The translations under genes were made by a program, and so were the position numbers. The notes beneath the pieces were generated by a model, which was given only the letters and a program-made list of their open reading frames with translations, searched no databases and was not told where the DNA came from. From Deltaproteobacteria bacterium (GTDB taxonomy: Bacteria; Desulfobacterota; Desulfobacteria; Desulfobacterales; G020354645), in contig CP070652.1 of assembly GCA_020354645.1 (NCBI GenBank), positions 2,873,114-2,909,506 of the forward strand: 36,393 nucleotides of DNA, read 5' to 3'. Below are positions 26,880 to 34,705 of the stretch, one piece after another (positions within the stretch are counted from its first letter, which is position 1; the number at the start of each line of letters is the position of its first letter).

Positions 26880-28787
26880 TCACTTGAGTCCCACATCTGC
26901 CTTACGCAGAGATTCAATCTCATCATTTATTTTTGAACGACATTCTATGGCATACATCTTGACGGTCGTCTCAGCTAACCAATCCAGAGAGAAGTTTGGT
27001 CTTACCCTTAAGAGTTCTTCGGCTTGCGCACGGGCCTCCTCTTTACGACCCAATTTGGTATAGGTCTCTACAAAGCTGTAGTGGGTTGCCCAATCGTTGG
27101 GATTCATTTGAAGCGCCTTCTTGAGCTCTGCGATGGCATCCCCAAACCGTCCCACTCTCAGGTAGGCCATGCCCAGATTCCGGAAGGCCGTAGCGGTAGG
27201 AAAAGGGTCGAGTTTAATCGCCTGCTCCCTAAACTGAACAGACTCACTGAATCTGCATGCAAACCTAAGAGCTGTGCCCAAGCTTCCATGTGCTAAAGCG
27301 CCACCGGGGCATAGCTCCAGTGCCCGTTGTGCTGAGGCGATGGCCTCGGAATTTTTACCCTGCATTATGTATAAATTGCTTAATATGCAGTGTATGCGGT
27401 GATCAGACTCGTCAAGGGTTAGGGCCTTTTGTATTGCCTCAACTGCAAGCCTCATAGATTCTTTTGATGATTCCGAGAATTGAAGCCAAACTTCCATCAT
27501 GTGAGACCATGACACGATCGCGTAAGGATAGCCATACTGTGGATCAATAGCAGTGGCCTCAAGGGCTAATTGCTTAGCCTTCAGAGTGCCCTGTTTATCC
27601 ATGCGCCACCATTGCTCCTGGGCCTGTAATGCCTTGAGGTAAGCATCAAGGTTTTTCGTACCCCTGCCGGTCAAATCAGCCATTTCACCCTTTGTAAGTT
27701 CCACCTGCATAGCCTTAATGATCGCAAGGGTTATCTCATCCTGTATAGCAAATATCTCCCTCAGATTTCTATCGTAACGCTCCGCCCAGAGATGTTTCTC
27801 CGTTGTCGCATCAATCAGTTGAGCTGTAATGCGCACCTTGTCTTTCGCCTTGCGAACACTACCCTCTAGAACATATCTGATCCCCAGTTCCCGACCCACC
27901 TGCTGTATCTTTACAGATTTCCCTTTGTAAGTGAATGCGGAATGACGAGCAATCACAAATACCTTGGGAGTCTTAGAGAGTGCAGTTATAATTTCCTCAG
28001 TTAGGCCATCGCTGAAATACTCTTGCTCAGGGTCCCCACTCATATTGGTGAATGGTAGAACTGCAATGGAGGGTTTATCAGGCAGAAGATAGGCCATCTT
28101 CTCCATGGGTGTATGTTCCGCTGTCGGGCGACGCATGCAATACTGCCAAATCCCTACAGCAACAACCACCACAAGCACCTCAATTGTCCCAACAAGAATT
28201 GGCACTCGCATTATTGGTGATCGTTTTTTGTCTTCTGCTTTTCCTGCGACAGTCACCCTCGGCTCCATCAGAACCCGATATGCACCTACCGGATTGGCAA
28301 TTTTTTTTACCACTTGATCTCCTAAAAACTCATATCCATACGGAAGCTTGCTTTCAATGTGATCAAAAGCCGTTTTGGAAATGCAGATACCTCCTGGCTC
28401 AGCCAATCCTTCCAGCCTGGCAGCGATGTTGACACCATCTCCGTAAATCCTTTCTTCTTCTTGAATAACATCGCCGAGATTGATGCCAATACGAAAATGC
28501 ATCTTCCTGTTTTCAGACAGTTCGAAATTACGGGCATTGATTTCTTTTTGTACTGCCACGGCACACTGCACAGCATCAACCACACTGGCAAACTCAGCTA
28601 ACAAATTGTCACCAGGGGAGTCCAATACTTTACCATTGTGCTGTTGGATAAGCGTGGTCATCACTTCACGGTAGGCGGTTAAAGTGCGGACAGTGGCTTC
28701 TTCGTCTTCACCCATGAGTCGACTATAGCCTTCCACATCTGCACTAAGGATGGCAGAGAGTTTACGTTTGAAACCTTCCTCTGACAT
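26880..28787 (-). CDS. Class III adenylate/guanylate cyclase with membrane segment, TolB/FlgO-like domain and TPRs
   Basis: The 635-residue protein starts at ATG 28787 behind AAGGAG; the frame is open further upstream to 28889 but reads as non-family sequence. Residues 7-170 are a class III nucleotide cyclase domain, with metal Asp17 in LSADVEGYS and Asp60 in SPGDNLLAEF, plus IYGDGVNIAARLEGLAEPGG. One membrane segment follows at about 183-208. After it come PSIAVLPFTNMSGDPEQEYFSDGLTEEI (about 240-270), the TolB/FlgO-like domain common in this group, and four to five TPR-like repeats (about 400-620). Such proteins are abundant paralogues in Desulfobacterales. The cyclase should be cytoplasmic, with the TPR sensor outside the membrane. 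Confidence 0.9.
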   Translation of the reverse strand: MSEEGFKRKLSAILSADVEGYSRLMGEDEEATVRTLTAYREVMTTLIQQHNGKVLDSPGDNLLAEFASVVDAVQCAVAVQKEINARNFELSENRKMHFRIGINLGDVIQEEERIYGDGVNIAARLEGLAEPGGICISKTAFDHIESKLPYGYEFLGDQVVKKIANPVGAYRVLMEPRVTVAGKAEDKKRSPIMRVPILVGTIEVLVVVVAVGIWQYCMRRPTAEHTPMEKMAYLLPDKPSIAVLPFTNMSGDPEQEYFSDGLTEEIITALSKTPKVFVIARHSAFTYKGKSVKIQQVGRELGIRYVLEGSVRKAKDKVRITAQLIDATTEKHLWAERYDRNLREIFAIQDEITLAIIKAMQVELTKGEMADLTGRGTKNLDAYLKALQAQEQWWRMDKQGTLKAKQLALEATAIDPQYGYPYAIVSWSHMMEVWLQFSESSKESMRLAVEAIQKALTLDESDHRIHCILSNLYIMQGKNSEAIASAQRALELCPGGALAHGSLGTALRFACRFSESVQFREQAIKLDPFPTATAFRNLGMAYLRVGRFGDAIAELKKALQMNPNDWATHYSFVETYTKLGRKEEARAQAEELLRVRPNFSLDWLAETTVKMYAIECRSKINDEIESLRKADVGLK

Positions 28788-29243
28788 GGAATAACTCCTT
28801 TTTTTAAAGGCTTTGAAACAAGTGAAAAGCTTAGGAATAAGTTGTATTAAAGAAAAGCAAAATGAGGTTTTAGGCCCGGCCCGATTCAACGAACTGATGT
28901 TGCATTTAGTCAGGGTGTGTTGGAGGTTCAGATCACTTTATTGCAATATATATCGAAAAGTTACGGAGGGTCAAATTAAATTTCACTGGATTTGATATAA
29001 GATAGCCCGCCACTATATATTGTGGCTTGGAAAAGTTGGGTTTGATTTCATGTTTGCACTAAATATCACAGTTTTTTTAGGAGTCTAAAACTCTTTGATC
29101 CCTCCAACGGATCGGCAAAATTAGCGGTCCTTTAAAACCTGTGATATTATCCATATATTACAACAAATTGTGAACTGGTCAAATTTGATCGTATCTTGGT
29201 CATTGCAGTTAAATCTATATCAGAATTGTTAAGTTTCAATATT
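28788..29243. other. Intergenic region with second direct repeat copy
   Basis: This 456-base AT-rich gap holds the right copy of the direct repeat (29101-29137) and a short hairpin GAGTCTAAAACTC near 29082-29094. It should contain the cyclase promoter. No gene is evident. Confidence 0.5.
29101..29137 (+). repeat. 37-bp direct repeat, right copy
   Basis: See the left copy at 26709-26745. This copy lies about 310 bases upstream of the cyclase start. Confidence 0.65.
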
Positions 29244-29909
29244 TCACCGTAAACTTGTCACTGTCTCAAATGCAACTCGCTGTAAAAATGCTGCCTTGTC
29301 GTCGGTCAAATCAACCAACAAGCGCTTGTCCAAATACAGGGTCCCCGGCAAACCTTGGGGGCTGCTGCGATATAATACGGTATAGAAAACGCATGCCGTT
29401 AGATAAGCACCGGCCGGTCCGGCATGGCGATCATCCGAATGGTGAAGCCGCAGATCCGGATCTGTTTTAAGAGAATTCTCCCAGGCCGCACCGACCGGGG
29501 CCAGAATAGCACCGAGTTCTCGAGAAATTCGGCTGTAGGTATCCGTCAATATCTTCTGGGTCTCGGGACGCTTTCGGTTGGCCCAGGTCATGTATAAAAT
29601 CGTCCCGGCCCCCTGTTTTTTTATCTCATCATCCAGCAAACGTGCATGCTTGTACATTGTAGCTTTGTTTTCCAGGGGGCCACCGCTGCGGTCCTGCAGG
29701 ACCACATAATCCCACTTTTTGGCTTTAATCCGATCCCGGGTTTTCTGACTATGCCAGTGCCATTCCAAACTCACCCCTTTGCCGGTAACCTGCTCCGCGT
29801 TGAGAGGCTTTGCCAAATTCGTGGCTTCCACCAATCTTACCACCATCTGCGGCATATGGTGTAAATATGTATGGCTGTTGCCTATGAACAAAACCTGGTA
29901 AGCTGCCAT
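29244..29909 (-). CDS. SGNH/GDSL-like hydrolase (DUF4886-type)
   Basis: The 221-residue protein has block I FIGNSHTYLHHMP (Ser12), a YVVLQDRSGGP stretch after about residue 65 and the Asp/His pair in DDRHAGPAGAYLTA near residue 160. Together these make a plausible SGNH-fold serine hydrolase. The arrangement fits the DUF4886 group. No signal peptide is seen, so it looks cytoplasmic, although many relatives are exported. The substrate is unknown; esters or acetylated carbohydrate are typical for the fold. It stands alone between repeat-rich gaps. Confidence 0.75.
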   Translation of the reverse strand: MAAYQVLFIGNSHTYLHHMPQMVVRLVEATNLAKPLNAEQVTGKGVSLEWHWHSQKTRDRIKAKKWDYVVLQDRSGGPLENKATMYKHARLLDDEIKKQGAGTILYMTWANRKRPETQKILTDTYSRISRELGAILAPVGAAWENSLKTDPDLRLHHSDDRHAGPAGAYLTACVFYTVLYRSSPQGLPGTLYLDKRLLVDLTDDKAAFLQRVAFETVTSLR

Positions 29910-30017
29910 GAGACACTCATCGCTAAATTAATGGTAAACAAAATGAAGAAAATAAAAATTGGGATGGCTGGTATATTTTGGGGGTCGACAGGCAATGATA
30001 CATTCTGTTGAATCTTT

Positions 30018-30063
30018 GACCGCTTCGCTTCCCTGCAAGCCCCACCGTTTAAGGCGGGGTTAA
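30018..30063 (-). repeat. Hairpin repeat with AGCGAAGCGGTC tail, copy R4
   Basis: On the minus strand it reads CCCCGCC, TTAAAC, GGTGGGG, then GCTTGCAGGGAAGCGAAGCGGTC in two parts. It is the best match to copy R3 and confirms a shared tail outside the hairpin. Confidence 0.75.
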
Positions 30064-30090
30064 GGTAAGCTATCTGAAGTAAATATTTTC

Positions 30091-30135
30091 CTTCCCGGGA
30101 AGCCCCACCCCTTCGGGCGGAGAGCTTCACTTCCC
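30091..30135 (-). repeat. GC-rich hairpin repeat, copy R5 (no conserved tail)
   Basis: On the minus strand the arms GAAGCTCTCCGCCC and GGGTGGGGCTTC pair around a GAAG loop with mismatches. It follows the gph stop directly and could act as a transcript end. The 5' part resembles R1 and R2. Confidence 0.65.
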
Positions 30136-30139
30136 ACGA

Positions 30140-30793
30140 TCACGTCAAAAGGTCTAAAACCTCCTGGGGCTGGTCGATCAATACTTTACAGCCATTTTTT
30201 TGTAGTTCATCAGCCGTGCGGAACCCCCAGGTTACACCTACCGGAAACATGGATGCAGCCACTGCGGTCTTCATATCCACGGCACTGTCCCCGAGGTAGA
30301 GAAATTCCGACGGCACAAGGTTAAGCCGTTCGGCTATTTCAAGTGCACCGGTCGGATCCGGTTTAGGGGGGACATTCTCCCGCTGACCAAAGACAGCCTC
30401 AAATTGCCAATTGAAAAAGAATTCTGAAACACACAATCTTGTGAAATCGTGGAGTTTGTTGGATAAAACAGCCATCCTGATCCCGCGGGTTGTCAATGCA
30501 TCCAGCAATCCCGGAATGCCTTTATACGGTTTTGTCTTGACCTTCCAGTTCCGGCGGTAATCTTTGAGGAATGCATTCAGACAATCACGAATAATTTCCT
30601 CATTGCGCTGATCTTCCGGTAAGGCACGGGTAACCAGCATGGCCAACCCGTCACCGACAAAATACCGGTAAGCCTCCAACCGGTGTTGTGGGAAACCGCC
30701 TGCTGAAAGAACTCGGTTGGCGGAGTCAGCCAGATCTTCTAATGTGTCGAGCAGTGTTCCATCGAGATCAAAAAGAATAGCTTTGTAGGACAT
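30140..30793 (-). CDS. gph: Phosphoglycolate phosphatase-like HAD hydrolase
   Basis: The 217-residue HAD-IA enzyme has motif I FDLDGTLLDT (Asp8, Asp10), motif II AVLSNK, the Lys in PPKPDPTGAL, and motif IV YLGDSAVDMKTAVAAS. The C1 helical cap sits between motifs I and II. The order and spacing, with GVTWGFR after motif IV, match Gph, which removes the phosphate of 2-phosphoglycolate formed in DNA repair or oxygenase side reactions. Related HADs (pyrophosphatase PpaX, beta-phosphoglucomutase) are alternatives. It appears to be a single gene. Confidence 0.82.
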   Translation of the reverse strand: MSYKAILFDLDGTLLDTLEDLADSANRVLSAGGFPQHRLEAYRYFVGDGLAMLVTRALPEDQRNEEIIRDCLNAFLKDYRRNWKVKTKPYKGIPGLLDALTTRGIRMAVLSNKLHDFTRLCVSEFFFNWQFEAVFGQRENVPPKPDPTGALEIAERLNLVPSEFLYLGDSAVDMKTAVAASMFPVGVTWGFRTADELQKNGCKVLIDQPQEVLDLLT

Positions 30794-31234
30794 GGTAGTT
30801 CACTTAAACGTACCAAGGTAAACCACGTCATATGGGCATGATACTGAAAAGTATTTGACGCTGTGAGTGAATTAGCAAGAAGTCTAAATACGAAATCCGA
30901 AATAAATCCTAAATTTTAATGTTCAAAAATCACAAACGGTAAAGCAATTGCCTTGGAGTTTGACGCCCTTTTAATGGCGTTTTTGTCATCTGTATTTTGG
31001 TCATTGGGTATGGTTTCGAATTTCGTGCTTCGACATGCCCGCCATGCCTTTATAAGCAGAGTGTTTCAATCACTTCAAGCACTCATAAGGGAGCTATCAA
31101 GCGTGTCATGCAGACCGGCCAATGGCAGGCGGGTATTCGAATTTCCATTATGAGAAATAATTCCTAAGATTCCCCCTATCACAGGGCTTTCTTCAGGCAC
31201 TGCCCTCTGGACGTGGTCGCTATCGTTATTATTG
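30794..31234. other. Intergenic region downstream of the pyrrolysine mttB
   Basis: The gap of 441 bases follows the methyltransferase stop. A weak plus-strand stem (ACGCC / GGCGT at 30963-30980, then TTTT) resembles a terminator but has no gene upstream of it. No pylT-like tRNA, corrinoid protein gene or open frame with a good start is visible. I see no other structure. Confidence 0.45.
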
Positions 31235-32725
31235 TTAGGCTACCTTTTCGGCTTTGCGTTCTTCGACAGCTTTCTCAAAATCGGTATAAATTCTGTCCAG
31301 TTCTTTCTGGACATTTTCGGGCCGCGGCTCCGGTTTGTAGTTTTCAATAATGTCGAGGGATTTTTCGTACGCCACGTCAACAATATCCGGTGATCCGGCA
31401 GCTTCCCAATTTTCTCTGGTGTCCCGATTCATCAATGTAGGATGCGATAGCCGTCTAAAATTTTCATAGGTATGCTCATGGGTGATAAACTCCCCGGCCG
31501 GTCCGACATCTCTAATCACGTCCATGGCGATGTTCTCTTCCGAAACTCTTATGCCCTCCACAACCTTCAGCACCATATCGAGAAATTCGTTTTGCAGGAT
31601 GGCCGAAGCATAATCCCAGAGCAAGGCGCTGTCGAGCATCCCGACCCCATAAATCAAATTGGCACCTGCCAATGCTGGTATAATGGCGGTCAGGGTGAAC
31701 TCGTGGGCGGACTGGGCATCGCATTTTTTGCTGTCCGTCTACCCGCCACCGACCCAGGAAGGCATTTTATAAAATTGGGCCAACTTTGCAAGGGCTGCGC
31801 TGATCATGGCCATCTCCGGGGCGCCCATGGCTGCCAAGGTGGTGCCCATGTCCATGATACTGGTGGAGCCGGCGTATACCATCGGAGCGCCTTTGCGGAC
31901 CAGTTGACCCAGCGTAATGGAGCCCAGCACTTCGGCGTTGTGGGTTACCAATGTGCTTGCCAGGTCGACACAGGTCGTACCGCCGGCCAATCCCAAACCG
32001 TTGAGTTTTATGGGAACCCCGAATTTGCAACATTCGATTAAAACGTCGGTCGCCTCTTCGGAAAGGATTAAGGGGCTGACGGGATCGGCTGACGCGGTGA
32101 ATAAGGGGCTGTGTCTGAGTTTATCTTCTCCACCGGCCAGGACAGCGCCCATTTTGACGGCCGCCTTGAAATGCTCTACTGTGTAAATGCCCAAGAAACC
32201 GTGTTTTGAGGAATAGCTGAGAAACGACCAGGTATTATAAATGCTGGCCATATCTTCATCCAGATCGCGCGGGGTGAGCGGCCTTTCCCAGCCGACAATA
32301 TTATCCAGCGTGTCTACAAACCGCACGGTATTGTCCACGTCCGCTTTGGTTGCAAGTCTCGGCTTTCTGGTGACGGGATCCATTAACGCCGGAGCTTCAC
32401 CAAAATTGACGAAGCCTGTTCTGGTTCCTCCGGTTACATAATCGTTTTCAGGATTTATGGCATGGGCACGATAGGTCGCCGGGGTTGACTGGATGGCATC
32501 TTCTACCAAATTAGCCGGAATTTTGACGATTTCGGTTCTGTTATCAACGACACATCCATTATCGCCCAAAATGTTTCTGGCGTTTGGGCTTTTCACTTGT
32601 AATCCGATATTCCAGAGGACATCAAGTGTTGCCAGATGAATTTGCTCCAGGTCATCCGGGCTGAACACGTTCAACCCGAAGCCGCGCGCCTGGAGCAGGT
32701 TGGCATATCGATAATTAATAGTCAT
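31235..32725 (-). CDS. mttB: Trimethylamine methyltransferase MttB-type, with in-frame amber codon (pyrrolysine)
   Basis: The start is ATG 32725 (MTINYRYANLL) behind GGAGG. An in-frame TAG at 31741-31739 is codon 329. Reading continues in the same frame to TAA at 31235, giving 496 residues, the normal MttB length. In methanogen MttB the pyrrolysine is residue 334 in the same glycine-rich place; here the context is PSWVGGG-O-TDSK. The C-terminal part has the family motif VGPAGEFITHEHTYENFRR. Pyrrolysine MttBs use the residue to activate the methylammonium substrate and pass a methyl to a corrinoid protein. The HAD gene ends 22 bases upstream. Neither pyl genes nor a corrinoid protein are in this window. 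Confidence 0.93.
31739..31741 (-). other. In-frame UAG decoded as pyrrolysine in mttB
   Basis: The codon is TAG on the minus strand, with 328 codons before it and 167 after it in one frame, both halves matching MttB. Its neighbours (GGG before, ACG GAC after) match the methyltransferase Pyl site rather than a random break. Confidence 0.9.
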
Positions 32726-32747
32726 GTTGTTACCTCCCACATTAATG

Positions 32748-33512
32748 CTAATCTGAGAAAAAAGAGATTAATTGATCAACATGAAGAACACCGTCAAATT
32801 CGAACGGTTTATGCGATTGTTTGAGAATGCCTTTTTCGCCGTCCGGATCGCCCAGGGAGGTCACCACAATCGAAGCATCGCTTAAATCTTCATTCTCGGT
32901 ATAGATATTCGTGGTGGCAACAGATCTCAGGCCGGCTCCCTTGGCCGCCAGAATTCCGTTGTGCGAATCCTCGATCACGATGCATTCATCCGGTTTCAGA
33001 CCGGATCGTTCGAGCGCCAGAAGATAGATTTCCGGGTCCGGTTTTTTCTTGCTGACCACATCGCCGGCAAGAACAAATTCGAGGTCAATTTCCCCGAGCA
33101 TGCCTTTGGCAATGGCGTTGGCCGAGCGTTCATTGGCCGTCGTACAAACTCCGAGGCGCACACCGGCTGCCATGGCCTCCTGCATGAGTCTTTTCACACC
33201 GGTTCTCAGTGGAAGTATGCCGCTTTCAACCATCTCAACAAATATGGCGGTTTTCTTCTTATGAAGTGCCAAGAGTAATTCAGCGTCTTTCTCGGGATCA
33301 CCTTCAAGAATGATTCCCTTTTCAGTAAAATAATGGCGCATCCTCTCTTTGCCGCCCGAAATGGCGAGCAACTAGCCATAGGTGTCGACATCCCATTCGA
33401 AATCGTGGCCGACTTCTTTAAACATTTTGTTGAAGGCCACCCGGTGACCATCTTTTTCGGTATCGATGATCACCCCGTCCTGATCCCAAAATATGGCTTT
33501 TAATTCGGACAT
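32748..33512 (-). CDS. CbbY/beta-phosphoglucomutase-like HAD hydrolase with in-frame amber codon
   Basis: ATG 33512 follows GGAGG and begins MSELKAIFWDQDGVIIDTE (nucleophile Asp10, Asp12). The frame meets TAG at 33374-33372 (codon 47) and then continues for 207 codons to TAG at 32748, with TAA two codons later. Both halves match one HAD-IA enzyme: after the amber come LLAISGGKERMRHYF, VCTTANERS (motif II), KKKPDPEIY and VIEDSHNGILAAKGAG (motif IV). The second half alone lacks the nucleophile, so activity needs readthrough. A likely original residue is Glu, Lys or Gln. Given the pyrrolysine mttB 22 bases downstream, decoding as Pyl is plausible; a nonsense mutation or a base-calling error are alternatives. 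An internal TTG directly after the TAG could produce only a dead fragment. Confidence 0.85.
33372..33374 (-). other. In-frame UAG in HAD gene (candidate pyrrolysine or nonsense codon)
   Basis: The amber follows DVDTYG and precedes LLAISGGKE. In CbbY-like enzymes this is the cap-domain region, usually occupied by Glu, Lys or Gln, each one base change from TAG. Confidence 0.6.
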
Positions 33513-33776
33513 TGCTTCACCTCCCGTAATAAATGTATGTTAATCAAAAATTTTGCCGAAAAATCTGCATACGATATTGGGGCTAAGGGCTTCGATTTGC
33601 AAATGCGGTGACGTATTTTATGAATGATATCAGATATATTGCCCAATCAGCGCTAAGTCCCGCGGACCTCGACGACTCGACTGAGCTCGTCGAAGTCTGT
33701 CTTCGACCCTAGCTCAGACCGAAGGGAGCTCGTCGAAGTCCAACTAAGTTCGTCAACGAACTTATCAATCGAAGGA
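33513..33776. other. Gap within the operon with palindromic GAGCTCGTCGAAG repeats
   Basis: The 264 bases between the aldolase and the HAD gene are the widest gap of the cluster. The half next to the aldolase stop contains the repeat block at 33668-33763. The half next to the HAD gene is AT-rich and could hold a promoter. No gene is visible. Confidence 0.55.
33668..33763. repeat. Palindromic repeat block with two GAGCTCGTCGAAGTC copies and a hairpin
   Basis: GAGCTCGTCGAAGTC occurs at about 33683-33697 and again at 33726-33740, each part of a larger imperfect palindrome with CTTCGAC/GTCGAAG arms. A perfect hairpin AAGTTCG-TCAA-CGAACTT follows at 33746-33763. Similar CTTCGACGAGCTCAG palindromes are scattered in many bacterial genomes. 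Confidence 0.7.
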
Positions 33777-34652
33777 CTAAGCCTTCCCCGCTGAACCCAG
33801 CAAATCGATCCAATACTCGATTTTGGCCTTGATCCCTTCTTTAACGGCAATATCAATCTTGCCCGGATTGTATTCGTCTCTGTGGGATGAAATATAGTCG
33901 TAGGTAGTGTCAATCAGGGCGTGTTTCAGATCTGTCGAGACATTAAATTTCGATCCCCCGAGCGATACCAATTTCCGGGCTACATCGGGCTTGAGACCCG
34001 TACCGCCATGAATAACCAAGGGTATCCGGGCCTGTTTCCCATTTATCATTTCGGCGATTTTTTGCAGCCGGTCAAAATCAAGTTTTGGGTCCTTGGTTTT
34101 GTATACGCCGTGAGCCGTTCCGATGGCCGGTGCAAAAATATCAACGCCGGTCTGATCAACAAACTTCAGTGCCTGCTCCGGATCACACAGGGCCGCCTCG
34201 TCTTCTGCAACTTTGACCTGATCTTCCACCCCGGAAACGGTACCGAGTTCTCCCTCCACCGAAATATTGCCAAGCCCGTGGCAGTAATCGCATATCTGTT
34301 TGGTTTGACGAATATTCTCTTCGAAGTCCTGCTTGGATGCATCAATCATGATATTGGTGTAACCTGCATCCGCACATTGTTTGCAATATTCAACATCGCT
34401 GCAATGATCCAGATGCAAACAAATTGGTATCGGTGCGGATTCTGCCAGGGTCCGGTAGACGGCAACCAGGACTTTAGGATTTAAGAATTTGGACGGGGTC
34501 ACGGATGTCTGGATGATCAAGGGTGCCTTTTTTTCTACGGCAGTCTCCACGACTGCTTCCATCTGAATGAGGTTGGTAATGTTAAAGGCACCGACGGCGT
34601 ATTTTTCCTCGGTTGCTTTTAAAAGCATATCTTTTGCATTGACAATTGACAT
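33777..34652 (-). CDS. Class II (zinc) fructose-bisphosphate/tagatose-bisphosphate-type aldolase
   Basis: The 291-residue TIM barrel has catalytic Asp82 and zinc ligand His83 in HLDHCSD, EGELGTVSG (about 133-141), zinc ligand His181 in GTAHGVYK, and His215 in VIHGGTGL. It matches the GatY/KbaY/Fba family, which cleaves ketose-1,6-bisphosphates or related ketose phosphates to dihydroxyacetone phosphate and an aldehyde. The substrate is not fixed by motifs. The gene starts at ATG 34652 behind GGAGG and lies 53 bases after the aminotransferase. It ends in TAG with TGA four codons later. Confidence 0.9.
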   Translation of the reverse strand: MSIVNAKDMLLKATEEKYAVGAFNITNLIQMEAVVETAVEKKAPLIIQTSVTPSKFLNPKVLVAVYRTLAESAPIPICLHLDHCSDVEYCKQCADAGYTNIMIDASKQDFEENIRQTKQICDYCHGLGNISVEGELGTVSGVEDQVKVAEDEAALCDPEQALKFVDQTGVDIFAPAIGTAHGVYKTKDPKLDFDRLQKIAEMINGKQARIPLVIHGGTGLKPDVARKLVSLGGSKFNVSTDLKHALIDTTYDYISSHRDEYNPGKIDIAVKEGIKAKIEYWIDLLGSAGKA

Positions 34653-34705
34653 CTCTTCCTCCTTTTTCAGTGAAAGTGGGTTGAAAAGCGCAAATGTCCC
34701 TCGCT

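Larger units (their letters stand above)
29910..30139. other. Gap with two adjacent hairpin repeats
   Basis: This 230-base gap holds repeats R4 (30018-30063) and R5 (30091-30135). A frame of 82 codons crosses it but is built from the repeats, so I do not call a gene. Confidence 0.55.

Noticed and set aside
29082..29094. Possible tRNA-Pyl anticodon arm (GAGTCTAAAACTC)
   Set aside because: The seven-base loop and stem pairings required of tRNA do not fit, and no acceptor or T-arm is present.
29882..30130. 82-codon minus-strand frame
   Set aside because: It overlaps the SGNH-like gene start and is coded by hairpins R4 and R5.
30953..31153. 66-codon plus-strand frame downstream of mttB
   Set aside because: It has no ribosome binding site or recognisable domain and lies in an intergenic gap.
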